A DNA stretch of 64,000 nt from an uncultured Dorea sp. (GCA_910584095.1 CAJTYU010000001.1:186001-250000), one strand, 5' to 3'; counted from the stretch's first letter, positions 51,665 through 60,753 are shown. The notes: generated from the letters alone by a model not told the origin. A program made the numbers and translations.

Positions 51665-52751
51665 GCCCCCCAGATTATCCTCAATCGCGTCTAACTGCTC
51701 TAATATGGCTTCCTGTCTCTCATCGAACAGGAGGCCTTTGTTGTATTTGTAGTATCTGCCGCAATCATTTTCCCTCAAAAACCAGCTGCTGTAATACCCC
51801 GTGTTAAGCTCCGTTAGAAAGGACGCCATTTCCTGACTGCTGCCAAAGGCCGCCTCCATAAAGTCAAACCCATGCTCCAGCCCCTCCGACGCCCGGTCGG
51901 TCAATCCTTCTCTGAGCCTAACCGCTTTCTGAAATTCCTCACGCACCCTTCGAAATGCCTCTTCTCCCTCCAGATGTTCTTTTAGCAGCAGAAGCCGGTA
52001 CGTTTCCAGCGTCTCTGTTACACTTAGCCAGATCTTATGATCCGTCTTGGAGAGAAGCTCGGCTTTTCTTAATTTTTCATAATCCTCTTGTTCCTGTCCG
52101 ATAACCTGCTCCAAATTCCGGCATTCCCTATACTGCTTCAGATATCCAAACAGTCTGGCCACATACGCGTCCTTTGCGTATGCGCTGCAAAACAGCTCGC
52201 TTAACTTTACCGCTTAATATTCCCACCACGCTCAGTCTCTCGTCAAAAGGCGCGCACTTTACACGCTCAACAGCCGCTTCCGTATAGATTCCTTCTGCAA
52301 TCCGCTCCAGCCCGTAATCCTTCTTATATTTTTCATACAGCTCCAAATAATTTGCAAAATCCTTCGCCGCTTTCCAGTGCTGGAGATATTGGCGCACCAC
52401 TTCCCGGTCCGCCTTTTTTCCGATTCTGCCGCAGGCGTACAGAAACTGCGATAAATCCTCCCAGCCTCTGGCCGTTACAAACATCTTACCGTCTACCGTA
52501 GTCTCCATCCGGTAGAAGTTCTCTTTCTTAATCTCCTCTAACCGGCATCCGGTAAACGCTCCCGCGCCAATATCCGTAAACGCATCGCCAAAACACAGCT
52601 TCTTAAGCGCAAAGCACCTGTAAAATACATACTTCCCGGCTTTTTCTAAGGTCTCTGGCAGAAAAAGACTCCCCGCCTTCCCCGCTAAAAAGGCATACGT
52701 TATTCCGTTCACCGTAAGCTTTCGCTCATCTTTCCGTCCGGTCTGTCTCAT
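51497..52751 (-). pseudogene. LRR_5 (BspA-like) domain protein, probably frameshifted
   Basis: The first frame (52751 to 52128) encodes an LRR_5 segment (LPETLEKAGKYVFYRC, FTDIGAGAFTGC) followed by helical sequence, then ends in an atypical basic tail. The second frame, open from 52213 to 51497, continues directly with plausible protein (KLSELFCSAYAKDAYVARLF, then YLKQYRECRNLEQVI and helices). It has no ribosome binding site of its own. A single-base shift near 52190-52213 would join them into about 400 residues. The last 55 codons run antisense into the ArsP_2 gene, suggesting loss of the original stop. The function is unknown; ATGA overlap with the DUF3783 gene shows one transcript. Confidence 0.6.
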
Positions 52752-53173
52752 ACTTCCAGCCCCTTCATCTGCTCATGCTCTTTCCGGAGCTCCCGGTACA
52801 GTTCTACGGAGCTCCAGAACTGGTTCACCGGCGTCAGCACAGCCTTTAAGGGCACGATTACTTTTTCCCTGCGCAGATAAGACAGCAGCCCATTCATCCG
52901 GCTTCCTATCTGGCACATAACCAGCATCTCCTCCGAAAAATCTGCCGGTTCTCCCTCCGGCTTTTCTTTCCCGACGTCACAGGCGTCCTCTTCCCCGAAC
53001 TCTGCAAACAAAGCCTCCGCCTCTTTATCGGCCAGCGTAATTACCGGCCTCCCATACTGCTCCTTCTCTACTGTCCGCACACGGATTCCGTGCATGGCGC
53101 AAAAGGTATTTACCTGATTCCTTCGTCTTTTGTCGGTAAAATTATACAGTAATACGGTTGGTTTTAACGCCAT
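52748..53173 (-). CDS. DUF3783 family protein
   Basis: A 141-residue cytosolic protein. It begins with PTVLLYNFTDKRRRNQVNTF, a Rossmann-like first half, has an acidic middle (FAEFGEEDACDVGKEKPEGE) and the conserved C-terminal MNGLLSYLRREKVIVPLKAV, then LTPVNQFWSSVELYREL. This matches DUF3783, a Firmicute family of unknown function that reads like a small regulatory or nucleotide-binding protein. AAAGGAG precedes the ATG. It overlaps the LRR_5 gene by 4 bases (ATGA) and follows deoD by about 20 bases on the same strand. Confidence 0.75.
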   Translation of the reverse strand: MALKPTVLLYNFTDKRRRNQVNTFCAMHGIRVRTVEKEQYGRPVITLADKEAEALFAEFGEEDACDVGKEKPEGEPADFSEEMLVMCQIGSRMNGLLSYLRREKVIVPLKAVLTPVNQFWSSVELYRELRKEHEQMKGLEV

Positions 53174-53193
53174 CTTCCTTCTCCTTTAAGGGT

Positions 53194-53901
53194 CTATATC
53201 TGGATTGCCGTTTCCAGGGCAACTTCCATCATTTGCTTGAAATCATTCTGCCTCTGCTCGGACGTAGTCTCCTCGCCGGTTATCATCGAATCGGATACGG
53301 TAAATATCCCAAGCGCTCTCACTCCCGCTCTGGCCGCCTCGCAGTACAATGCAAAACTCTCCATCTCAATGCCGAGCACGCCCATCTTCGCCCACAGCTT
53401 CCACTCCGCCGTCTCGGTATAGAACGTATCGGAAGACAGGATATTGCCCACATGCCAGACCGCGTCCTTCCCCTCTGCGATTTCCTGCGCCGTCTTTAGC
53501 AGCCTGTAATCTGCAATCGCGCACATCGTTCCCGGAAGCTGGTACTGGTGCGCATAGCTGCTGTTAGTGCAGGCGCCCTGCGCCATAATAATATCTCCCA
53601 CATGCACATGTTCCTGACATGCCCCGCAGGAACCCACGCGGATCAGGTTCTTGACTCCGTAAAAATGAATCAGCTCATGACTGTAAATTCCAATAGACGG
53701 AATCCCCATGCCGGTCCCCATGACAGATACCTTCCTCCCTTTGTAAGTACCTGTGTAGCCGAACATATTTCTTACACTGTTAAACTGAAAAGCATCCTTC
53801 AGATAAGTCTCCACAATTACCTTTGCCCTGAGCGGGTCGCCCGGCAGCAGAATCGTCTCCGCAATATCTCCCATCTTAGCGCCATTATGTGGTGTAGCCA
53901 T
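53194..53901 (-). CDS. deoD: Purine nucleoside phosphorylase, DeoD type
   Basis: A 235-residue trimeric-fold (hexameric) phosphorylase that splits purine nucleosides with phosphate. It starts with MATPHNGAKMGDIAETILLP and has GDPLRAK (phosphate), GTGMGIPSIGIYSHEL, and the substrate region EMESFALYCEA. The catalytic Asp is in TVSDSMITGE near residue 205. The length is normal, with AAGGAGG upstream of the ATG. A -10 like TATACT lies at about 53961-53966 on the minus strand, so it has its own promoter after the sgc-like operon. Confidence 0.96.
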   Translation of the reverse strand: MATPHNGAKMGDIAETILLPGDPLRAKVIVETYLKDAFQFNSVRNMFGYTGTYKGRKVSVMGTGMGIPSIGIYSHELIHFYGVKNLIRVGSCGACQEHVHVGDIIMAQGACTNSSYAHQYQLPGTMCAIADYRLLKTAQEIAEGKDAVWHVGNILSSDTFYTETAEWKLWAKMGVLGIEMESFALYCEAARAGVRALGIFTVSDSMITGEETTSEQRQNDFKQMMEVALETAIQI

Positions 53902-54008
53902 AATTCATCCTCCTTTTTCTTCCAACCAAGGGACTACCCCGCAGTCGAATCCTCTGCTATCAGTATACCTGCTTTTTCCGAAAAAGCCCAGTCATTTACC
54001 AATTTTTT

Positions 54009-54662
54009 TCAAATCTGTTGTTTCCCAACACAATTCCCAGACATACTTTTTCTATTTTCCACTGCCTTATCCTTATTTAAAAAAATCCCCCTTCCCATAA
54101 CGGCCGCATAAATAGCGGACCCTTGCAGCTTCTTTACCACATCCCAGCTTATCGCCCCGTCAACCCAGACCTTATTGCGTGTTCCATCCGCTAAATGAAG
54201 CGCATACTCCAGCATATCGTTTCTTAATATCTGCCGGGGGTCGTTGTGATAGGTAGTGTTTACCAAAACATGTTCCGCCATATCCAGCAGCCCCCCTAAT
54301 TCCTTCCTATTCAGGTCAAGATTGCTGATATTAATACCGGCAGGTATTTGATAATCCTGGTAAATGCGGAGAACCTCCTTTGGATTCTTTAAGCAGTCAA
54401 TCTGGATAAACACCATATCAAATCCGCATTCTTTTACCTGTTCCACATACTGCAGCGGATGGAGCACTTCTAAATGAAGGGAAACCGGAACAGACGCAAG
54501 TCCGCAAATCCTGCCGCACATTTTCAATCCAAATGATATCTCGCCAACGGCAGCCCCATCCGCAACATCCAAATGAATATCATCAAAATACTGATTTACA
54601 AACATTACTTCGTCTGCAATCCTCAAAATATCTGACGATGCAATCGATGGACTGATCTTCAT
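54009..54662 (-). CDS. Ribulose-phosphate 3-epimerase-family protein (SgcE-like)
   Basis: A 217-residue TIM barrel of the Rpe family. It keeps the SPSIASSD substrate motif, the metal ligands in DDIHLDVADG (His, Asp), HLEVLHP (His) and VDGAIS (Asp), and a phosphate-binding MGRGIF loop near the end. The housekeeping Rpe usually has DVMDG where this has DVADG, so another pentulose or hexulose phosphate is likely. The ATG overlaps the btpA-like stop (TAATG). E. coli SgcE is the analogue in a similar operon. It is the last gene of the unit. Confidence 0.85.
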   Translation of the reverse strand: MKISPSIASSDILRIADEVMFVNQYFDDIHLDVADGAAVGEISFGLKMCGRICGLASVPVSLHLEVLHPLQYVEQVKECGFDMVFIQIDCLKNPKEVLRIYQDYQIPAGINISNLDLNRKELGGLLDMAEHVLVNTTYHNDPRQILRNDMLEYALHLADGTRNKVWVDGAISWDVVKKLQGSAIYAAVMGRGIFLNKDKAVENRKSMSGNCVGKQQI

Positions 54663-55468
54663 TAACACTCTCCTCTAGATTTCCTTGCATTTGCCATAAG
54701 CGCTTTTGTCCTTTCAAGATCCACCGGATTCTCAAATTTACCGTCTACCTTGATTCCTGTTCCTACAACACAGCCGTCGGCCGCTGCAAAGATATCTGCT
54801 ATCGTCTCCGGCTTTACCCCGTTGCTCGCAAATACCGGTATATCTGTTACACCTTTCACTTTAGAGACCTGTTCCACATCAATACTAGAGCCCGGCGTAT
54901 CACTGTAAATCAGCAATGCGCTTGGACACACATTAAAACACAGTGTTTTCGCCACTTCTTCAATCGGTCTTTCGGCAACCTGCTTTGTCCCCTCCGGGAT
55001 TACCGGGGTCAGCGTCTTAATATCCTTACAGCCTACCTCTACTTTATGCCGCTCCACCTCTCCTGGCTGGACGTCAGTAATACCGTATACGCCTGTCGTT
55101 GCCCCATGAATGGTCTGTCGGATAAATTTTGCTTCCACGGCTGCCGCCAAGTCATAACCCTTAAACGGATCCATTGCAACGCAAACTCCGTGCGGAACCT
55201 TGATTTCCGGCATAAGTTCGCCGATGATCCTTGCCATAACCGCAATCGTTACCGGCTTTACATGATCCGTATATGGAATCGAAAATTCATTACAGAATAA
55301 AACTCCGTCGATACCTCCATCCTGCAAAGCGTGCAGGTCCTTTCTTGCCGCGCCTAATATCTTCTGTATCCCTCCAGCCGGATCATATTTCGGATCCGTA
55401 GGCATCCCTAACAGATGGATCATCCCTATTACCGGTTTACTCGTATGAAAAATCTCTTTTGTCCACAT
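54662..55468 (-). CDS. BtpA-family protein (SgcQ-like)
   Basis: A 268-residue TIM-barrel protein of the BtpA family. It has PVIGMIHLLGMPTDPKY at the start, DGVLFCNEFSIPYTDHV near residue 60, PHGVCVAMDPFKGYDLAAAVEA near 100 (position range only), FASNGVKPETIADI and GTGIKVDGKFENPVDLERT at the end. BtpA was named for photosystem I biogenesis in cyanobacteria, but relatives in heterotrophs such as E. coli SgcQ sit in PTS operons and are probable sugar-phosphate enzymes. AAGGAG precedes the ATG. The reaction is unknown. Confidence 0.88.
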   Translation of the reverse strand: MWTKEIFHTSKPVIGMIHLLGMPTDPKYDPAGGIQKILGAARKDLHALQDGGIDGVLFCNEFSIPYTDHVKPVTIAVMARIIGELMPEIKVPHGVCVAMDPFKGYDLAAAVEAKFIRQTIHGATTGVYGITDVQPGEVERHKVEVGCKDIKTLTPVIPEGTKQVAERPIEEVAKTLCFNVCPSALLIYSDTPGSSIDVEQVSKVKGVTDIPVFASNGVKPETIADIFAAADGCVVGTGIKVDGKFENPVDLERTKALMANARKSRGEC

Positions 55469-55481
55469 ATCTCTATTCTCC

Positions 55482-55925
55482 TTATTTTTTCAAAAATTTT
55501 TCTTTTAAAAATACATTCAGCTCTTCCACTGACATATGGTCCATCTTTTCAACAAACCCCGCGTCTTTTATGCACTGGATGATTCTTGAAATAAGCTCAA
55601 GATGTTCATTATCATCCAGAAACGCCAAATTTAAAACATATTTCACCTGTACGGCCGCTTCACTGTCATCCATCCGGTAGAACTCCACAGGCTCGGCCAA
55701 TCGCAGCGCGCATACGGCCTCCTGCTTTACATGTTCCTTTGACGTATGCGGAATGGCAATCGGGCAGGATTCTGTCAGACCTGTAGGAAAGTTTATTTCA
55801 CGCTCCACACAGTTCTCATAAAAATCATCGCAGACACAGTTCTGTTCTAAAAGAATGCCAGATGTTATCTTCAGCGCCTCCCGCCACGTCCCGGCGCTGC
55901 CTTCAACAACAAACAATTTACTCAC
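55482..55925 (-). CDS. PTS EIIA component, SgcA/fructose type
   Basis: A 147-residue EIIA. The phosphorylated His is His60 in CPIAIPHTSKEHV; the second half has VKYVLNLAFLDDNEHLELIS. A GTG at 55925 is preferred as start: it follows AAGGAAGGGG and overlaps the stop of the PH-domain gene (GTGAGTAA). An in-frame TTG at 55952 is possible. It belongs to the operon of IIB and IIC at 56399-58017 and would receive phosphate from HPr. Confidence 0.88.
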   Translation of the reverse strand: MSKLFVVEGSAGTWREALKITSGILLEQNCVCDDFYENCVEREINFPTGLTESCPIAIPHTSKEHVKQEAVCALRLAEPVEFYRMDDSEAAVQVKYVLNLAFLDDNEHLELISRIIQCIKDAGFVEKMDHMSVEELNVFLKEKFLKK

Positions 55926-56385
55926 GTTCCCACACCCCTTCCTTCCCGTCAACCGATTCGTCTAAACGTATAATCCGGATATTTTTCTTTTTCTCTTTAA
56001 CGCTGTCTAAAAATTCGGTTAAGTCCTCTTCTGTTATCACATTCAATAATTTGTATATCCGATTCTTTCTATTTGTGCGGACCAGTATCCTTGCGTTCGG
56101 CCTGTATTCAATCTTTTCAATCTCATTTAACGGAATACGGCTTACATGCAGGAGCCCATTATAACAGTATATTTCAGTATCATCGACATACATCCGGTAC
56201 GTAAGGTGTCTCGTCATATGCAAATAAGCCAAACCGGCCGCAAATATATAGAATGCAAGATTCAAACTTATCTTTGTATAGGGCATTGGCCTCAAAATAA
56301 ACACTGCAGCCGCCAATATCAGGAAAAAGACCCCCGCCGCAATATATAACTTCTTTACTTTTTCGCTCACATGATAAACTTTCAT
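55918..56385 (-). CDS. Membrane protein with bacterial PH-like domain
   Basis: A 155-residue protein. Two membrane helices near residues 13-30 and 40-58 are followed by a cytoplasmic PH-like domain: YRMYVDDTEIYCYNGLLHV, RIPLNEIEKIEYRPNARILV, NRIYKLLNVITEEDLTEFLD, and an acidic-basic tail. Its position between PTS IIC and IIA, 13 bases from IIC and overlapping IIA, ties it to the operon. AGTAGGAGG precedes the ATG. PH-like membrane proteins are not usual parts of PTS operons. Its role is unknown; modulation of the permease or the lipid environment is conceivable. Confidence 0.72.
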   Translation of the reverse strand: MKVYHVSEKVKKLYIAAGVFFLILAAAVFILRPMPYTKISLNLAFYIFAAGLAYLHMTRHLTYRMYVDDTEIYCYNGLLHVSRIPLNEIEKIEYRPNARILVRTNRKNRIYKLLNVITEEDLTEFLDSVKEKKKNIRIIRLDESVDGKEGVWERE

Positions 56386-56398
56386 AGCCTCCTACTTT

Positions 56399-57682
56399 CT
56401 ACCAGACACCCAAGATTTTGCCCAAAATACCAACCAGAACACAATTAAATTCCGCCGAGCTGCTGCCGGAAACCAGCGTTGCCGTTGTCGATATAAATCC
56501 CGCGCTGAACGCAAGCTGCGTTACAATCGGCGCAATCCAGCTATTGATAAAGCATCTGTAAATCATTACCATAACCGTAGATACCAGCGTCTTAAACAGA
56601 TCCCCCTTTGCAAAAAGAGAACATCCGCAGGTAAAGTAAATCATCGATCCCAGCGAAGATAATGGAAACATAGATATTCCCGGTAAAAACGCAATCGCAA
56701 TTGTAATCGGAATCATAATACCAACTAGCTGGATACCGGTCTCATCTCCTAAACACAACGCCTCATCCATCCCTATATAAATATCATAGTCATCTCCAAG
56801 CTTGCCCTTAAAATATGCCCGCGCCGCTTTTGTAATCGGCAGCATACCCTCCATCAGTAAACCAACAACTTTTGGCATCAGAATAACCGCCGCTGATAAT
56901 GTAACCGACATACTTAATGTATTTGCCAAATTCTGGCGCGTAAGCAAAGATAATATAATACCTACAAAAAATGTCAGGACAGAAGACTCTCCCACAGATC
57001 CGAACCTGTCTGATTTCCAGTTTCCTTTAATCTTAATCTTATTAATGCCAGGGATCTTATCCATCACAAAGCATGTAAATTGATTAATTACCCAGATGTA
57101 GATCGCATCATTATTGCAGCAAGTCGTTCCCGGCAAGTCATAGTGCTCCTGCCATCTTGGCGCGATCCAGTCCGCATATTTTAATACGACCACCAGCGTC
57201 AGCAAACCAAAAACTACAGATACAACATACGCCGGAACTACCGCCGCCCCCGCAAGCTTCAGTACGTAGAACATCATAGACGCCCCGAGTATCATATGGA
57301 AATAGTTCCAGATATCGATATCCATCGTTTTTGTAAATCTAATTTTAATCAATATATAATTTAAAACCATTCCCAGCGGAACGATCAACAGGGCAAAGGA
57401 TGTGGACCACGCAACCGCCGACAGGCCCTCCCAGCCGATATCTACTACTGTAAACCCGCTTCCCTTTGTAGAATAATAATCGATCGCAGGCTGCAATCCG
57501 GATACTAACATATTAAGGATTACATTGATCCCAAGAAATCCCGCGCCTACGCGCAGACCGTTTCGCAATGAATCAAATAATTTAATCTTAAAAATTAATC
57601 CAAGTACTGTAATTGTAAATGGTAAAAAAATACCCCCGCCCATATCCATAACAAATTGAACGATACTGTTAATAATCGACAT
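56399..57682 (-). CDS. PTS EIIC component, galactitol/Sgc type
   Basis: A 427-residue permease of the Gat family with about ten to twelve helices. It has MDMGGGIFLPFTITVLGLIF at the start, VDIGWEGLSAVAWSTSFALLI near residue 80, and MDEALCLGDETGIQLVGIMI near 320. It is shorter than the EIIC at 43399 and belongs to a different branch, the SgcC-like one. It lies between IIB (23 bases upstream) and the PH-like gene. The transported sugar is unknown, as for E. coli Sgc. Confidence 0.88.
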   Translation of the reverse strand: MSIINSIVQFVMDMGGGIFLPFTITVLGLIFKIKLFDSLRNGLRVGAGFLGINVILNMLVSGLQPAIDYYSTKGSGFTVVDIGWEGLSAVAWSTSFALLIVPLGMVLNYILIKIRFTKTMDIDIWNYFHMILGASMMFYVLKLAGAAVVPAYVVSVVFGLLTLVVVLKYADWIAPRWQEHYDLPGTTCCNNDAIYIWVINQFTCFVMDKIPGINKIKIKGNWKSDRFGSVGESSVLTFFVGIILSLLTRQNLANTLSMSVTLSAAVILMPKVVGLLMEGMLPITKAARAYFKGKLGDDYDIYIGMDEALCLGDETGIQLVGIMIPITIAIAFLPGISMFPLSSLGSMIYFTCGCSLFAKGDLFKTLVSTVMVMIYRCFINSWIAPIVTQLAFSAGFISTTATLVSGSSSAEFNCVLVGILGKILGVW

Positions 57683-57705
57683 ACTTTATCCTCCTCGCCT
57701 AACCT

Positions 57706-58017
57706 TTAGCTATAACTATTAACCTGTTCACTAACTTCCCTTAACGATTTTTCAATTCTTCCTATTACTTCTTCTTCCCCGATCCCGGTAATCAATCCGT
57801 TCACTTGGACGATTGGCGTCCCAATATCCTGTGAATATTTTGATGTCACGAAGCAGATGTCATATTCCCTCGCAACCGCCGGAACATCTCCCAAGGGATG
57901 CTTTGTAATATCAACGGACACCTGTACATTCTGCGCGATTTTTTCAATCTCCGCAGCCGCAAATGTCGAAGTCGCAATCCCTCCTCCGCAAGCTACCAAT
58001 ACTTTTACTTTCCTCAT
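57706..58017 (-). CDS. PTS EIIB component, galactitol/Sgc type
   Basis: A 103-residue cytosolic EIIB. The phosphocysteine is Cys10 in VLVACGGGIATSTFAAAEI. It is clearly related to, but distinct from, the EIIB at 44815. AAAGGAGG precedes the ATG. It is the first gene of the minus-strand sgc-like operon. A weak promoter (TACAAT at 58074-58069 on the minus strand) lies upstream, suggesting dependence on the divergent PRD activator. Confidence 0.9.
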   Translation of the reverse strand: MRKVKVLVACGGGIATSTFAAAEIEKIAQNVQVSVDITKHPLGDVPAVAREYDICFVTSKYSQDIGTPIVQVNGLITGIGEEEVIGRIEKSLREVSEQVNSYS

Positions 58018-58155
58018 AGCCTATACCTCCTTTAATTCAAAATAATGCCGACATTTTTTGTAGTTCTATTGTATCTGTAATTTGGGGCGGAAACAGCCCA
58101 ATTATTTTCTTAATTCTATGAAACATATCCGCTATTGTAAATACAGCTTCACTCC

Positions 58156-58187
58156 CAAAATCCTTCAATTTTCTTTGAAGGATTTTG
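58156..58187. promoter_or_regulatory. Long perfect palindrome, possible activator site between divergent PTS genes
   Basis: CAAAATCCTTCAA (58156-58168) and TTGAAGGATTTTG (58175-58187) are a perfect 13-base inverted repeat around six bases. It lies 25 bases upstream of TATAAT (58212-58217), whose -35 is poor, as expected for an activated promoter. It could also form a hairpin in RNA from the minus strand. The other part of the gap (58018-58155) holds a weaker GGGGC/GCCC repeat near 58085. Confidence 0.55.
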
Positions 58188-58242
58188 TGCATACTTAATT
58201 CCTATAAATGTTATAATATTGGAAAAGAGAAGGAGACCTTTC

Positions 58243-60234
58243 ATGAATAAAAAAACATTTAATCTGTTCAAGAAACTAATCTTAAATAACAACAAGCCCT
58301 TACAGATCGATGACATGTCTGCTTTCTTCCATGTAGGCGTCAGAACCCTGTATAATTATTGGGATGAAATCTGCGACTATTTAATTAAATTAGACTTAAG
58401 GACTCCCTTTTCTTTTGACGGAAAAGAATTCAAATGTCAAATAGACGAAACGATGAAGCAGTATCTGATTGCTTCTTTGAGAACCATGTCTTTCTACGAA
58501 TATAAATTATCGGGCTTTGAACGGCAGGCAGTCATGTCCGTCATTTTCCTTGTTTCCGGGGCGCCCATTAAAAGTTCCAGCTTTAATGATATCCTTTGCG
58601 TAAGCCAAAATACGATTACCAACGATCTAAAAGAGGTTAAAAAACTATTTGATTCTTATCACATTCATTTCCATGAAAATAAATACCAGGGATTTATTAT
58701 AGAATGTCCGGAAACAATCCGTCGTAACCTGCTCCTCAAAATATTCGACGGCCAGAATATTATTCAGGATTATTTTATTGACACGCCGGCAAATCCATGT
58801 GTCAGTTACATATGTAACTATATGAAAATAGAAAAATACCGGCGCTTGATAGAATCCATCGTTAAGGGAGTCGAAGAAAAGCTCTGTATGCATATGACAG
58901 ATTACAATTTTTACAAGGTGGTAACCATCCTGCTCATTATAACCTCTCGGAACCAGGCCGGCTTTCCAATTTTATCTAAAGAAGAATACGCCTCCGGCAC
59001 AAAATCTTACGACCAGCTGACTCTTTTTACTGAATGCATTTTTTACGAACTAAATTCGCTATTAAATACTACTGCCGCAGAATCCCTCTATTTTATGAAT
59101 CGCATGCAGCATTATAATCTTGTGTCCGAAAAACCCTCCAATACGTATAATGAGGTATTGTTTTCACTGGTCATAAAAGAATTTTTAACAACTGTTTCCG
59201 GATATTATCAATACGACCTGCTGGGCGATACTTCCCTTGCAGAATATTTGAACTCACACATCTCAGCCTGTTACAACCGTTTAAAAAAGAATATTATAAT
59301 AGAAAACCCGTATTTATCCGAAATGAAAAAGAAATATGAACAAGATTTCCTGTTTTTGAAGGATCATATTTATATTCTCGAAAATGCTTTGCATATTTCA
59401 TTCAACGACGGTGAAATCGCTTATATTTTGATGCATATTTTAGCAACTCTGGAGAAAGACCGAAATAGTATGGACTCTCCGAATACCGTAGTTATCTGCC
59501 ATGGGGGAATCGCTACAAGCAATTATCTGTCTACTCAATTACTGCGTCATTTTAAACTAAATATCGTAGCCGCCTGCTCCATCCATAATGCGAAAAATAT
59601 TATAGATGCCCACTCTATTGATTTAATTATCTCGACCCTTCCTATCAGCGGTTTCCATATTCCAACCGTCGTGGTAGACGCTATGTTAATGGAAGAAGAC
59701 ATTCATAATCTGCGCGAAAAACTGTCCCTGATCCAAAAACGCTATGCCAATCAATCCCATGCCCTCCCGGATACTCCAAACGCACATTCTCTCCAATCCT
59801 TAAGGTCCATGCTATCCATGGAACGGATTGTACTGGATAAGGAAGTCTTAGACTGGAAAGAAGCCATCATTTCCGCCGGGGAATTGTTATTATGGGACAA
59901 ACTGATTTCCGTCAATTACCTGCATACGATGATCGATCTGATCGTAAAATACGGCGCATATATTGTAATCGCCCCACATATCGCATTGGCGCACGCCGCC
60001 CCTTCCGACGGCGCAAAGGATTCCGGCGTATCTGTTGTGCGCTTAAAATATCCTGTTGAATTTGGAAAAGAAAAACTCGACCCTGTAAAAATCGTAGTTG
60101 CATGTGCATTCCTTGACACAACAGAGAATGCAAACTTATTGCTGAAGCTAATGAGGAGCCTTTTGAAGCCGAACTTTTTATCTATAGCATCGGCCGCGAA
60201 AACACCGCAGGAAATATTAGATTATTTTGAATAA
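58243..60234 (+). CDS. PRD-containing PTS transcriptional regulator (BglG/MtlR-type) with EIIB and EIIA domains
   Basis: A 663-residue regulator. The N-terminus has HTH segments (LQIDDMSAFFHVGVRTLYNYW and an Mga-like HTH near residue 120, ILCVSQNTITNDLKEV). PRD domains follow (about 190-400). Then come an EIIB-Gat-like domain with Cys419 in VVICHGGIATSN and a C-terminal EIIA domain with the APHIALAHA motif (His579 and His584). Such proteins activate a neighbouring PTS operon when inducing sugar is transported. ATG 58243 has GAAGGAG upstream. It is divergent from the sgc-like operon and is its likely activator. Confidence 0.93.
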   Translation: MNKKTFNLFKKLILNNNKPLQIDDMSAFFHVGVRTLYNYWDEICDYLIKLDLRTPFSFDGKEFKCQIDETMKQYLIASLRTMSFYEYKLSGFERQAVMSVIFLVSGAPIKSSSFNDILCVSQNTITNDLKEVKKLFDSYHIHFHENKYQGFIIECPETIRRNLLLKIFDGQNIIQDYFIDTPANPCVSYICNYMKIEKYRRLIESIVKGVEEKLCMHMTDYNFYKVVTILLIITSRNQAGFPILSKEEYASGTKSYDQLTLFTECIFYELNSLLNTTAAESLYFMNRMQHYNLVSEKPSNTYNEVLFSLVIKEFLTTVSGYYQYDLLGDTSLAEYLNSHISACYNRLKKNIIIENPYLSEMKKKYEQDFLFLKDHIYILENALHISFNDGEIAYILMHILATLEKDRNSMDSPNTVVICHGGIATSNYLSTQLLRHFKLNIVAACSIHNAKNIIDAHSIDLIISTLPISGFHIPTVVVDAMLMEEDIHNLREKLSLIQKRYANQSHALPDTPNAHSLQSLRSMLSMERIVLDKEVLDWKEAIISAGELLLWDKLISVNYLHTMIDLIVKYGAYIVIAPHIALAHAAPSDGAKDSGVSVVRLKYPVEFGKEKLDPVKIVVACAFLDTTENANLLLKLMRSLLKPNFLSIASAAKTPQEILDYFE

Positions 60235-60269
60235 GCCGTATGCTTATCCGGCTATTAGACAGCGGCTGA

Positions 60270-60688
60270 AATACATTTACAGAACAGCAAACATTTACCC
60301 AATTAGGAAATTTGTTAGGCTGTTCAAGACAAAATATTAAAAAATTAGCTGGTTTAAGGAAAATATGAATAAATGGGCGGATAAGAAGCTGATTGCATTT
60401 TGCGTTGGCGGCAGCCCAATAGATAATCCGGAAATAGACATCGCTCTCAAACGGAATTTTAACGAATTTGAGCAGAACAGAGTAAAGACATTTTACTGTC
60501 CGGGAGGATTCAATTATGAAAAAATGTCTATACCGTCTAAGCTGATGATGAAAATGTTTATAAAAACGCTTAAAGCAAAAAAAGATAAGACAGAAGCGGA
60601 AGAAATAATGGTAAAAATGATTTCTTCGTCTTATGATATTTCGGACAAAAAATATATTGAACCGATTTTGCAGTATCTGAGAAAATAA
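60270..60688 (+). pseudogene. Remnant: MarR-like HTH fragment joined to the C-terminal half of a flavodoxin-domain protein
   Basis: Frame 60270-60368 has no plausible start but encodes TFTQLGNLLGCSRQNIKKLA, typical of the recognition region of MarR-type regulators. Its TGA overlaps an ATG at 60365 that opens a 107-residue frame; homology there extends a little upstream (WFKENMNKWADKKLIAFCVG). That frame matches the second half of flavodoxin-domain proteins, without the N-terminal FMN loop. A deletion probably fused the interiors of two genes near 60340-60350. A functional short protein is unlikely but not excluded. Confidence 0.55.
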
Positions 60689-60710
60689 TTATCGATATCA
60701 AACGCAAAAA

Positions 60711-60742
60711 TAGCGCCCTCGGTCCGGCAAACTAAGGCGCTA
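60711..60742 (-). terminator. Intrinsic terminator after the YczE-like gene
   Basis: The stem TAGCGCC / GGCGCTA (60711-60717 with 60736-60742) is followed on the minus strand by ATTTTTG. It lies 12 bases beyond the stop of the 60754-61149 gene. Confidence 0.7.
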
Positions 60743-60753
60743 CATTTGTAAAA

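Noticed and set aside
53969..53986. Hairpin GCTTTTTC/GAAAAAGC as terminator of the sgc-like operon
   Set aside because: The loop is very short and no U tract follows on the minus strand; it overlaps the probable deoD promoter.
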